Part shown: piece by piece, positions 38,506 to 47,977 of the stretch
Layout: every line of letters begins with the position of its first letter
Position numbering within the stretch: the stretch's first letter is position 1
Source of the DNA: an uncultured Planctomycetaceae bacterium
Lineage (GTDB): Bacteria > Planctomycetota > Planctomycetia > Pirellulales > Pirellulaceae
Length of the DNA stretch: 64,000 bases
Assembly: GCA_937862885.1 (NCBI GenBank)
Contig: CALMEE010000062.1
Location: 1-64,000, forward strand
Direction of reading: 5' to 3'
Translations under genes and position numbers: made by a program
The notes under the pieces: generated by a model
Told to the model about the DNA's origin: nothing
Database searches by the model: none
What the model saw: only the letters and a program-made list of their open reading frames with translations

Positions 38506-39099
38506 TTATTTTATTGGTTTCGTGAGGTCGAATTCCGCGCGAAACCTAGGCGCCGAATCGCGCGCGAGATCGTATATCAAGACGGCGCCATCGGGCCGAA
38601 CCTCGATAGTCCACACGTTGGTCGCGGCATCCGGCAGCATGTCGATGGTCTCCTTGTCTGCGGGGAAATGCTGACGGTGAGTGGTTCCGTAATGGGTACC
38701 CCAGCCTCCATAATTTGTCAGTGACTCAGGTGTCCCATCCTCATGGCGATGGTCGTGTTTAAATTGCAACCCGCGTTCATTAAGCTGAATAACCCAGGTG
38801 CGCGAACTGTCATCACCAACCCGAAACGGAATTCTCAATTCTGTGTCGGAAACTTTAAGCACTTCGATCACAAGTTCAGCCCCGTCAAATGCCTCAATGG
38901 GGCGAGCCATGTAGATCACTTTGCCGCTGAAACGTTTTCCCTCCAGCTTTTGCAATTCTCGAAAGAAGTGTTGCTGTGTCCTCGACATGTCGGCCTCTCG
39001 CACTTGTTCATCTTGGCAAAACGCTTCCGTCAATGGAGCAAAACCGAGGACTAAGATCGACAAAAATAATAGGCAAATCTTCCGATCGTTCGACATCAA
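38506..39099 (-). CDS. Secreted protein of unknown function
   Basis: The 197-residue protein has a signal peptide (about 1-27, hydrophobic core LLFLSILVLGF). The mature part is beta-rich (about 50-190) with a long His-rich loop (KHDHRHEDG) and Trp-containing strands. No catalytic motif is visible. An ATG start follows the second of two Met codons. It is separate from its neighbours. Confidence 0.75.
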   Translation of the reverse strand: MMSNDRKICLLFLSILVLGFAPLTEAFCQDEQVREADMSRTQQHFFRELQKLEGKRFSGKVIYMARPIEAFDGAELVIEVLKVSDTELRIPFRVGDDSSRTWVIQLNERGLQFKHDHRHEDGTPESLTNYGGWGTHYGTTHRQHFPADKETIDMLPDAATNVWTIEVRPDGAVLIYDLARDSAPRFRAEFDLTKPIK

Positions 39100-39296
39100 T
39101 CAACACCCCGAAAATTAGTGAATCGTTTCAGGACATGGTTACGCACGGACATTCGGAATGCGCAGTTACTCATGTACCCAGCAGAATTAGTCTAACATCA
39201 TTTCGAACAAATGGGGGAAGCGTTAAGCCTAAATGATGGCAAACGTCAGAAATGTAATCAATTCAATTGTCAGAATGAATTTGCTGGTTGTTGGTC

Positions 39297-40160
39297 TCAA
39301 AAGGACACTGTCGACAAATCGATTGCAGGAACGTCTCTTGGTTGGGGCATTTTCCATGTTTGTTCCGGGTCGACATAGAGTTCATTGATTTTGAGGCGCT
39401 TGATTTGAATCGTTAACTCCATCTTTTCACCGCTGGTGGGGAATGCATAGAGTTGTATGAATTGTGGCACCACTGTGTTGAGTTTCTCGTCGTAACGATG
39501 TTCTAATGCGTTGGCGTATGCCATGCGATTTCCGTTCTTGTCATAATATGCAACTTGCTCAATCCAGCCATACTGAGGGTGAATTAACACGTGTCGCATC
39601 ATCGGCTCGCCATTCGCATCGATCAAACTGTGGATTTTAATGCGATTATTGGGCCCCGCAAAAGGTCCTTCATGCACTTCCGTGGCCTTGAAATCCAACA
39701 ATCCAAGCGCATCAATTATCCATTTTGGTTGAAACCGCATCTGTTGCCCGGCAGCACTCTGGGCAAACTGATCATGGCGTGCATAAAGGATGTTACTTGG
39801 TTGACCAGGCAAGCTCGCCTTGGTCCAAATCCAAAACAACTCGCGATTACTGCCAATATCGACGCCCAAATCGGATATCCCCATCACACCTGCTTTGAGC
39901 CGTAAGTGATCAGGAGTCTCAAGCAACATTGTTCCAGTGATCGCTGAAGGAAGTCCGTTCATGGAGATACGCACGTCTGCTTCAACCTGACGCACGTTAT
40001 CGGTATTACGATTGATGTTGCCGGTAACACTGGCTAACGTCAAATCGTCCTTAGCGAATACCGGTGGAAGCGGTTGCTTCGTCCGCTGGCTGAATACGGA
40101 GCGGCAACCCGTTTGCAACAGGCACAATATTAGTAGACATGCGATTGTTGTCCTTAACAC
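39297..40160 (-). CDS. LolA-like/DUF4292-type lipoprotein
   Basis: The 287-residue protein carries a lipobox (LQTGC, Cys19) after a hydrophobic signal segment, so it is probably a lipoprotein. The mature domain (about 35-270) has the alternating strand pattern of LolA/LolB/LppX folds (VRQVEADVRISM, LKAGVMGISDLGVDIG), consistent with lipid or amphiphile binding at the envelope. The partner is not evident, and classic LolABCDE genes are not here. Confidence 0.8.
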   Translation of the reverse strand: MLRTTIACLLILCLLQTGCRSVFSQRTKQPLPPVFAKDDLTLASVTGNINRNTDNVRQVEADVRISMNGLPSAITGTMLLETPDHLRLKAGVMGISDLGVDIGSNRELFWIWTKASLPGQPSNILYARHDQFAQSAAGQQMRFQPKWIIDALGLLDFKATEVHEGPFAGPNNRIKIHSLIDANGEPMMRHVLIHPQYGWIEQVAYYDKNGNRMAYANALEHRYDEKLNTVVPQFIQLYAFPTSGEKMELTIQIKRLKINELYVDPEQTWKMPQPRDVPAIDLSTVSF

Positions 40161-40359
40161 CGCTACAAATCCGTTTTTGTCTTAATCTATCCGTTTATGT
40201 TCAGGCGATCCATTCGCCGCGGAACAACGCAAAGTTCAATTCCTGTTTGTCGTTCCTAAACTCGGTTCTCTGGCCCAATAGGGAATTCAGGTAATCGATG
40301 GAATCAAGTTGGGGACCGATGCTCGCTTAAGCGGATACTTCCAGATAACAGTATTACTC

Positions 40360-40878
40360 TCAGTTGTCTTCGTCCGGCTCTTCTTCGTCAATTTTGCTGT
40401 CGGTGAACAAATGTTCATTCAGTTCCGCTTGAATTTCTTGGATTTGCTCGTTTGACAGAACCCTTTGCTGAATCCGGAACTGTTGTTGCGAGTTTGTCGA
40501 TTCCAGAACCATCCATTCTATTCCAGCTTCATCCACCTCATTCGCCGTCATCCGGAGAACCTTCCTTCGAACCAAGGCAATCCCCAACACGAACAATATT
40601 GCTGCGTCTGGCCACCGTTCGTAAATCGATGTAAAGTATCTCATCAAAACGCCTCTTGGTGCCCAGTAGACTTTGCCAGAAACTTTTTCAGGTACTTGGC
40701 ATTTCCACCAACCTACGCTCTCGATCGGGTTCTTCTTCCATTCGTCGAGTGAAAAGTCACGGCGTTCAAATCCCTCTCCCACTTCAATTAGCGCAGACAC
40801 GTAGTACTCGCCGGGTTCGAAAATGCGATCGGTCAGCGAACAGCGGCGTTTGCTCCGTTGAAAGTCGTATTCAGTCAT
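40360..40878 (-). CDS. Hypothetical protein with acidic C-terminus
   Basis: Starting at the ATG gives 172 residues; a TTG six codons upstream is less likely. The N-terminus CSLTDRIFEPGEYYVSALIE followed by DFSLDEWK and a Trp-Trp segment is a soluble domain. Residues about 90-105 (AILFVLGIALVRRKVL) form a short hydrophobic segment flanked by Arg/Lys. The C-terminus ends in many acidic residues. No family recognised; it is not clearly a membrane protein. Confidence 0.72.
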   Translation of the reverse strand: MTEYDFQRSKRRCSLTDRIFEPGEYYVSALIEVGEGFERRDFSLDEWKKNPIESVGWWKCQVPEKVSGKVYWAPRGVLMRYFTSIYERWPDAAILFVLGIALVRRKVLRMTANEVDEAGIEWMVLESTNSQQQFRIQQRVLSNEQIQEIQAELNEHLFTDSKIDEEEPDEDN

Positions 40879-41448
40879 CCCAGTCTGACGAGTCAAGCGT
40901 ACTACCTTAAACGAAGCAATAGGAAAATAAACAGTGATTGTCTAGACCGAATTCCCGATTTCGGCCCGTGATCGATCGTGATCGCTTGGTCACACTTGCC
41001 ACTAGTGAAATCTACCCAACTCGAATTTCCCAAGGTTCGGGGACCAGAGTACCGCACCGACTCCCCGAGATAGGACAGGCAAAGGCTCGCAGGCAAAGGC
41101 TCAAAGTGGATATCCCAGTTTCAAACCACGCAATTTGGGAAATGCAGGTTGGCTGGTCACAAGGTTTCCAGGAACGTCGAAGAGAAGCTTAACGGATTCG
41201 CGACGCTTGCGGGTCTTCTGAAAACAGGAAAGTTATAGACTTTGTTGCCGAATTCAAAAGTGTTCGCGGTTGAATGGACTCAAGGACGTAATCCGTTTCC
41301 CGCACGTTTGCTGCTACCTGAATGGTAGCTTAACCAATTCAAAAAACATCATTTGAAAGGCGACAATGTGATTTCGAGTGCTAGCGGATCAAATCGAGTC
41401 GATAATCGTTGCGACATCTCAGAACACAAGCGATGCATAACTCGAATA
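40879..41448. other. Gene-free stretch
   Basis: About 570 bp between two minus-strand genes. Open frames are short. No RNA, repeat or hairpin was recognised. Confidence 0.4.
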
Positions 41449-42231
41449 CTAAAAAGGAAAAGTCTCGTCGATTGCGCTGTCCGAAAGTTCAGCGATGAAT
41501 TGCGAAAGCCTCTCGACTAATACGGCCATCAGTTTTCGTCCTTTTTCGGCCGACGCTGCATGAGGACTACTTGCTCCACTATTCGTGGTTAACAAGTGCC
41601 AAGGGCGACTGATATTCACCCATCCTTTGCGCAGCGCCTCAAAACGAAGTTGACGGCATGTCCCATCGTCGGCTGCCAGCCGTCCATCATGATCGAAGGC
41701 CACCAACTCAGGAAAGTAAGCCAGCGCCAATGACGTTTCCATTTCACCGGCGTGATCATCACGCTCGCGGAATATCTGGGAATACTGATCGCCAATCATC
41801 TGGTACCAATTGCACAAAAACAAATGTGCATCTACCGAACCATAAAGCTCGCGCAATACCGGTTTGAAGTCGTTACCGCCATGGCTGTTCAGCAATACGA
41901 TTTTTCGAATGTTGCTTTGCGCGATCGACTGCACCAAATCCTTGATCACGAGAGTGAGCGTTGATGGATTTAGATTGATGGCCAATGGAAACTCGCGTAA
42001 GTTTGTTTCGGTTCCGTAAGGAATCGTCGGGAGGAGTATTACCTTCGCACCAAGTTGAGTGGCGGCGGCACAGATCTGTTCCCCGATGATGGTTGCTTCG
42101 AGAGTATCCGTGCCGTAAGGCAAGTGCAGATTGTGTGGTTCAGTTGCACCGAACGGCAAAACGGCAACTTCAAATCGTTGCGTGCGAATTTGACCGTAGT
42201 TTGCTGTGGCAAGATTCCAACTAGTTCCCAT
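41449..42231 (-). CDS. Creatininase-family amidohydrolase
   Basis: About 260 residues from the ATG (a TTG four codons upstream is also possible). Family motifs of the binuclear metal site are present: GATEPHN (Glu), HLPYGTD (His and Asp), NSHGGN and a late HAGEMETS (Glu). Creatininase-family enzymes hydrolyse cyclic amides such as creatinine or formamide-like substrates; which applies is unknown. A creatininase-type gene without the creatine-pathway neighbours is common in planctomycetes. Confidence 0.9.
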   Translation of the reverse strand: MGTSWNLATANYGQIRTQRFEVAVLPFGATEPHNLHLPYGTDTLEATIIGEQICAAATQLGAKVILLPTIPYGTETNLREFPLAINLNPSTLTLVIKDLVQSIAQSNIRKIVLLNSHGGNDFKPVLRELYGSVDAHLFLCNWYQMIGDQYSQIFRERDDHAGEMETSLALAYFPELVAFDHDGRLAADDGTCRQLRFEALRKGWVNISRPWHLLTTNSGASSPHAASAEKGRKLMAVLVERLSQFIAELSDSAIDETFPF

Positions 42232-42689
42232 ATGTGTTACCAAAATTTCTCGAAAAGTTTGCGGTGCGAATCATCAACAAGCGGCGTACTCGTACGTCTC
42301 TGCAAATTAGTTATTGGGTGCGGTTTTCTTCAGAAAACCAGAATTATTACTTTGCCCAGCCTGCCAATTTTGCCACGTCAAACTCATTAAAAATCGGCAA
42401 ATGTTGGCACAGAAATTGACAATCGTGGCATAGGCAACACTTCGACTACGAAACTCCGTTTTATTGGCATTAATTCATTTAATTGTCAGTCTAGCTCGTT
42501 TTTCTCGACTGGGAATCCCTTTATAATTGCCCACTTATCAACGGTTAGTCCGACCTCAGATCAGGTTATCTGTTCGTCGACATCAATTGAACGCGCCGCG
42601 GGTTAGGCTTGCCAGTTTTTCGATTGCCCGAACCCATCGTTCAAGCTTTAAATGCCGCGATAACTGAGCTATACACCCGTGAGGGAATT
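42232..42689. other. Gene-free stretch upstream of the TPR metalloprotease
   Basis: Divergent region. It would hold the promoters of both flanking genes, but no clear motif was found. Confidence 0.4.
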
Positions 42690-45251
42690 TTGAAGACCCG
42701 TTTCTGTTTCATTGTGTTGACGTTGGTTGTTGCCAATCAGCCGTTGCTGGTTCGCGCCGATGACTTTAGCGATGCGCAAAGCAAATATTTTTCTGGCAAC
42801 TATGAGCGGTGCATTGAACTTTGCGAGGACGCAATATTTCAATTGCCTCACAGCCAAGAATGGCCGCTGCTAAAGATCAGATCAGAACTTACGATCGGTC
42901 GGTATTCGGATGCGCTGAATACTCTTGAAGAGGGGCTCTACACCCACCCTAACAGCATTCGCCTGAGGATCCTGGGGATTGAAGTGCTGCGTTATTTTGG
43001 TGAGGCCGAGCGCGCGGATGAAATGGTCATTGAGGTCGAACGATTGTATGATCGAAATGGTTGGCGATACCGCGATGCCTTGAACCAAGTTGCGATCGGT
43101 GAATTTTTGCTGGGGCGTGACGCGGATGCCAAGCTAATCTTGGATCGGTTTTTTAATCCGGCAAAGTCTAGTCAACCTCAAATGGTTGAGCCGTATCTGG
43201 CGATTGCCGAATTGGCGCTTGCGAAAAACGACTTCGCTTTGGCCGCAGAAAACTTGCAAAGGGCGAATGAGTTGCAGCCAGGTAACCCGGACATTTTGCA
43301 TGGGCTATCGCGAGCGTTTGCGCCAACCGACCTGCAGCTTGCCGCAACTTGGGTCGAGAAAGCGCTTGCCGCGAATCCCAACCACATTCCTAGTCTCTTG
43401 GCGTTGACGGGTTATCAAATAAATGCAGAACTTTACGATGCCGCCGAGACCCTAATCAAGCAAGTCCTGGCAATAAATCCCCAGCAAGTCGAAGCGTGGG
43501 CCTACCGTGCAGCAATTGCTCACCTGCACAATTTGCCCGAGAAAGAACGAGAATATCGAGAACAGGCACTGGCGAAATGGAGCACAAATCCGCGTGTCGA
43601 TTATTTGATCGGCACAGTCCTTTCGAGCAAATATCGTTTCAGAGAAGCCGCCTTCTATCTTCATCGTTCGTTAGCGATGGATGAAGAGTTCCTTCCGGCA
43701 AAGCTGCAATTGGCTCAGGATTTGTTGCGAATCGGCGAAGACCGCAAGGGCTGGGAACTGGTCCATGAAGTGCAACGGAAAGATGCCTATAACGTTGTTG
43801 CCTTCAATTTGGCTACGTTAAATGATCGCATGAAGGTTTACACCACGCTTGAAACGCCTCAATTCATCGTGCGTATGGACCCGCTGGAAGCGACTTTGTA
43901 TGGCAACATGGTCCTCCAACTTTTAAAGGATGCGGCGACGAAATTAGCGGACAAGTACGAGATCGAGATCGAAAGTCCAGTAACGGTGGAGATTTTTTCT
44001 CGCCAACAAGACTTTGCCATTCGAACATTTGGCACACCGGGGGGCGATGGATTCTTAGGTGTGTGCTTTGGCAATCTGATCACCATGAATAGTCCCGCCG
44101 CGCAACGCGCTAGCCTTACCAGTTGGCAATCCGTCTTGTGGCACGAGTTTTGCCATGTCGTTACTTTGCAAAAGACCGAAAACAAGATGCCGCGTTGGTT
44201 AAGCGAAGGAATTTCAGTTTATGAAGAACGACTGGCGAACTCGGCTTGGGGTCAAGCATTGAATCCCAGGTATCGTGCAATGATCTTGAACGCGGAAGAC
44301 CTGACTCCCGTGAGTCAACTCAGCAGCGCTTTTCTTCGTCCGAAGTCTCAAATGCATTTGCAGTTCGCATATTTTCAATCGAGCCTCGTGGTGGAATATC
44401 TGATCGAGGAGTACGGTCTCGACGTTGTTCGCAAAGTTCTTAACGATTTAAGGATGGGGATGCCTATCAACGAGTCTTTGGCGCGGTACAGCGGTTCAAT
44501 GGACCTGCTGGATCGCGAGTTTGCCATATACGCCAAAAAATTGGCCGAAACGTTGCTGGCTGACACGGACTTGGATCCTGCGACGTTACCCGAAGATCTA
44601 GATCTCGATGGACTGCAAAGGTTTCTCGACGAAAATCCAAGGAATTTGCCGGCTCTTCTGCAAATGGTGTGGTTGCGGCTTGGCAATCATGAGTGGCAGG
44701 AGGCATTGCAGTTGTGCGGTAACCTAATCGAATTGGGCTTTAATTTTCCAGGGGAAGATAATCCCTACTTGATCGCTGCTTCAATTCATTATGTGAATGG
44801 AGAAATGCAGGAAGAACAGCGAGCGTTGGAAAATTACATGACCATCGATGTTGATGCGCCTGAACAAATCCAGCGGTTAATGGAAATTGCATTTGAATTT
44901 GAAGACTGGGATCGATTGGCCCTTTATACAGATTTGTATTTGGGACTTAATCCCTTGATCTCGTTTGGCCATGAGTATTCGTCGAAACTGGCATTGGCCA
45001 CTTCGGATGACCAACGTGCGATTGCGAGTCTGCAAGCGATCCTTGCATTGGATCCGCTCGACGCGGCAGACGCCAAATTGAAACTGGCCGCTGCCTTTTT
45101 CCGTCAGGGCGACTTGGTAAAAGCGAGGCGTGCGGTATTGGAATCGATTGAAGAGGCGCCTCGAAATCGGGACGCTTATAAACTGTTCGATAGCATAATG
45201 AATCAATCCATCTCGACAAAACGCGGCGAAGCGGGACCACCTGCTCGTTGA
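42690..45251 (+). CDS. Exported TPR-containing gluzincin-type metalloprotease (peptidase MA-like)
   Basis: I choose a TTG at which a signal peptide begins (MKTRFCFIVLTLVV, cleavage near VRA), preceded by GAGGGA; an upstream TTG would add a long tail ahead of the signal. The 853-residue protein has N-terminal tetratricopeptide repeats (about 30-370), a gluzincin-type domain with HEFCH (about 485-489) followed by WLSEGISVYEE carrying the third Glu ligand, and C-terminal TPRs. TPR plus peptidase MA-type domains suggest a secreted or periplasmic peptidase docked to partners. It is 57 bp upstream of the DUF4159 gene. Confidence 0.85.
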   Translation: MKTRFCFIVLTLVVANQPLLVRADDFSDAQSKYFSGNYERCIELCEDAIFQLPHSQEWPLLKIRSELTIGRYSDALNTLEEGLYTHPNSIRLRILGIEVLRYFGEAERADEMVIEVERLYDRNGWRYRDALNQVAIGEFLLGRDADAKLILDRFFNPAKSSQPQMVEPYLAIAELALAKNDFALAAENLQRANELQPGNPDILHGLSRAFAPTDLQLAATWVEKALAANPNHIPSLLALTGYQINAELYDAAETLIKQVLAINPQQVEAWAYRAAIAHLHNLPEKEREYREQALAKWSTNPRVDYLIGTVLSSKYRFREAAFYLHRSLAMDEEFLPAKLQLAQDLLRIGEDRKGWELVHEVQRKDAYNVVAFNLATLNDRMKVYTTLETPQFIVRMDPLEATLYGNMVLQLLKDAATKLADKYEIEIESPVTVEIFSRQQDFAIRTFGTPGGDGFLGVCFGNLITMNSPAAQRASLTSWQSVLWHEFCHVVTLQKTENKMPRWLSEGISVYEERLANSAWGQALNPRYRAMILNAEDLTPVSQLSSAFLRPKSQMHLQFAYFQSSLVVEYLIEEYGLDVVRKVLNDLRMGMPINESLARYSGSMDLLDREFAIYAKKLAETLLADTDLDPATLPEDLDLDGLQRFLDENPRNLPALLQMVWLRLGNHEWQEALQLCGNLIELGFNFPGEDNPYLIAASIHYVNGEMQEEQRALENYMTIDVDAPEQIQRLMEIAFEFEDWDRLALYTDLYLGLNPLISFGHEYSSKLALATSDDQRAIASLQAILALDPLDAADAKLKLAAAFFRQGDLVKARRAVLESIEEAPRNRDAYKLFDSIMNQSISTKRGEAGPPAR

Positions 45252-45308
45252 TGTTGGATGGTTGTGATCAGATTTTAATGTAAACTTAATTGAAAGGAAT
45301 ATAAGGCA

Positions 45309-46385
45309 ATGGATATGTCAGAACCCAACCAGCGATACAAGATACTCAGGGGAGCAGGCGCCGGCATGATGTTTGCGCTGGCGATATCCGCTGCGTTACT
45401 CAGTTTGGTTGCGGAATGCGATCCTCACCAGGATTCAAGCTTAGTTAGCCGCTGGCTTGCCTGCTCAGCAAGCAGTACGCCGAGCGCGACGGCGGCTGAA
45501 GCGAAATTGCAGACCACCGATGCCAAGTCACACGACGTCGCGCCAAGAGAGGCGTTATTGAACGCGTCCGCGTTAGCCAGTCGAATCCAAGTAGGTTTTG
45601 CTCTGCAAGATTTCGAGGGATTCTATCGGCGTGGTCGGCGCGGCTATTACTTCGACGAGGTGGCCGAGGGGAAAAATCGCGGTGGCGTGCCGATGTGGGA
45701 AATCGATCAGCGATTCAAGCACGACGTCTTTACGTTTGCCCGTGTTAAATACACGTCGTCCCAAAATGTGTGGGGGAGACCCCAATGGGCCGTCGATTAT
45801 CCAGAAGCGGATCTCAACTTTTCGTACCGCTTGCAAGAAGTGACCTCGCTGAAGGTCGCACCCGAGGGCGTCGTCGTCCAGTTCACGGATCCAAATATTT
45901 TTGACTATCCCTTCGTGTACTTGGTGGAACCAGGACAAATCTATCTCACAGATGCTGAGGTAGAAGGCATGAGAAAGTATTTCGAACGCGGTGGATTCAT
46001 GATGGTAGACGATTTTTGGGGAGAGCAAGAGTGGTCAGCCTTTGAACGCCAAATGAAGATCGTCTTCCCCCAACGTAAAATCGAAGATGTGCCCCTGAGC
46101 CACGAGATTTTCCAATTGGTCTACCAACTTAAAGAGAAGCCACAAATCCCGAGCATCGGCTTTCACATGCGAGGATACACGAGCGATCGCTGGGATGCAC
46201 CGTTCGCCAATTACCGCTGTATCAAAGACGATCAAGGCCGCATCATGATCATGATTTGTCACAATACCGACACAGGTGATGGGTGGGAGCGCGAAGGCGT
46301 TGAAGAATCATATTTTAAGATGTATTCAGAAAAGTACGCCTATCCTTTAGGAATTAATATCGTCATGTACGCGTTGACACGTTAG
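45309..46385 (+). CDS. DUF4159 domain protein
   Basis: The 358-residue protein begins with a hydrophobic segment (about 17-35), probably a signal anchor. From about residue 75 it carries the DUF4159 domain (MWEIDQRFKHDVFTFARVKY, RKYFERGGFMMVDDF). DUF4159 proteins cluster with MoxR ATPases and DUF58/VWA genes in planctomycetes and relatives; the function is unknown, though a flavodoxin/glutamine amidotransferase-like fold is often proposed. AAGG lies just upstream. It precedes moxR by 87 bp. Confidence 0.9.
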   Translation: MDMSEPNQRYKILRGAGAGMMFALAISAALLSLVAECDPHQDSSLVSRWLACSASSTPSATAAEAKLQTTDAKSHDVAPREALLNASALASRIQVGFALQDFEGFYRRGRRGYYFDEVAEGKNRGGVPMWEIDQRFKHDVFTFARVKYTSSQNVWGRPQWAVDYPEADLNFSYRLQEVTSLKVAPEGVVVQFTDPNIFDYPFVYLVEPGQIYLTDAEVEGMRKYFERGGFMMVDDFWGEQEWSAFERQMKIVFPQRKIEDVPLSHEIFQLVYQLKEKPQIPSIGFHMRGYTSDRWDAPFANYRCIKDDQGRIMIMICHNTDTGDGWEREGVEESYFKMYSEKYAYPLGINIVMYALTR

Positions 46386-46472
46386 ACAACTTGTTGGCCA
46401 TGGCATGACTGCAAGTCCCTTCAGCAATCTTGTGAAACCATCTCCCTCTTCAATTATTGATCAGACCATCTC

Positions 46473-47468
46473 ATGGTGACTTCGATTGAACAACAGCAAC
46501 AAACCCTACAACAATTTCGTAATGCGCGCGCGGACGTGCTCAGAGAATTGAGCAAAGCAATTGTTGGCCAAGCTGAAGTCGTCGAACAATTGCTGATTAG
46601 TCTGTTTTCTGGTGGCCATTGTTTAATCACTGGCGCCCCCGGCTTAGCCAAGACTTTGTTGGTTAGTTCAATCGCACAGATCTTTGATTTGAAGTTCCAA
46701 CGGATTCAGTTTACGCCCGATTTGATGCCAGCGGACATCACGGGAACGGAAATCTTGGAAGAGGACGCCACTGGAAAGCGAACGATGCAGTTTGTTCGAG
46801 GGCCGATTTTCGCCAACGTAATCCTGGCAGATGAGATTAATCGAACGCCACCCAAGACCCAGTCGGCCTTACTCGAAGCCATGCAAGAATACCAAGTGAC
46901 TGCGGCCGGCGTTAAGTACAAATTGGATGAACCCTTTTTTGTTTTAGCCACGCAAAATCCGATCGAGATGGAAGGAACATATCCTTTGCCAGAGGCGCAA
47001 CTCGATCGCTTCATGTTTAACGTGCTGATTGACTACCTTCCAGAAGACGACGAAGTTGCGGTCGTAAAGAAGACAACTTCTTGTTTCAAAGAAGAATTAA
47101 ACAAGTTGTTTGACGGTGAAAGCGTGATCAAATTTCACCGGCTTGTACGCGATGTTCCCGTAGCGGAAGACTTGATTCGCTATGCGGTTCGACTGGCAGA
47201 CGCCAGCCGACCTGGACGTAACGGCACGCCTGCGTTTGTCAATGATTGGGTTAGTTGGGGAGCCGGACTCAGAGCCCCACAAAACTTGATCTTGGGAGCT
47301 AAAGCACGCGCCCTTTTTGAGGGACGCACGCACGTGACCGTCAATGACATCAGGGCACTTGTCCATCCCGTTTTTCGCCACCGCATCTTGGTAAGTTATC
47401 GCGCTGAAGCGGAAGGTATCTCCGTCGAGAAAATCATCGACCAACTATTGGATACGGTCACTAGTTGA
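46473..47468 (+). CDS. MoxR-family AAA+ ATPase
   Basis: The 331-residue protein has Walker A GAPGLAKT (54-61), Walker B VILADEINR and the sensor region FVLATQNPIEMEGTYPLPEAQ, all typical MoxR. MoxR proteins act as chaperone-like ATPases that activate metallo- or VWA-containing partners. In related clusters a DUF58 gene follows; here 509 bp without a gene separate it from the next reading frame, which is an LRR metalloprotease. Confidence 0.96.
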   Translation: MVTSIEQQQQTLQQFRNARADVLRELSKAIVGQAEVVEQLLISLFSGGHCLITGAPGLAKTLLVSSIAQIFDLKFQRIQFTPDLMPADITGTEILEEDATGKRTMQFVRGPIFANVILADEINRTPPKTQSALLEAMQEYQVTAAGVKYKLDEPFFVLATQNPIEMEGTYPLPEAQLDRFMFNVLIDYLPEDDEVAVVKKTTSCFKEELNKLFDGESVIKFHRLVRDVPVAEDLIRYAVRLADASRPGRNGTPAFVNDWVSWGAGLRAPQNLILGAKARALFEGRTHVTVNDIRALVHPVFRHRILVSYRAEAEGISVEKIIDQLLDTVTS

Positions 47469-47977
47469 CGTTGTGAAGGTAATGCCTAACCCTACCTGCG
47501 GATCGGCTGACTTCCAGAACTCGCGTAGTTAGCGGAACATGACTAACGCATCGAGTTATGAAACTTTTTCACGTCGCGTGTTGCTATTTCGAAGTGAGTA
47601 TTGAACCATCGTGTGCACACCTGCGCTGGGTCCTGGCAATCTTGCTTTGACAACATGAATCGGTTGCCGAGACGTTCGCGGGTAGCGTTAATTCGATTGC
47701 GCGACATGCTTTCTGCCTAACGTGTTTGTTCCGATCTGAATTTCGAGGGTTTGCTCGCTTCACCAGCAAAACCGTGATACAATTAACCAATTCCTCCCGT
47801 TTTTGGTCGAGCGATATTGTCACAATTGATGTTACTGAGTGACACTATCTATATCAAAGCTATTCTTATGGAATCCGACGTTGGTACGTTCTTCGCGCGG
47901 GCAAGTTGTCAATCTTCGAGGTGAAGTTGCTTATCGTGACTGGATGAACCAAATTCACACTTCGTTAAGAGGCTGTA
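47469..47977. other. Gene-free stretch after moxR
   Basis: About 510 bp in which a DUF58 gene would be expected by analogy but none is found. Only short open frames occur. Confidence 0.45.
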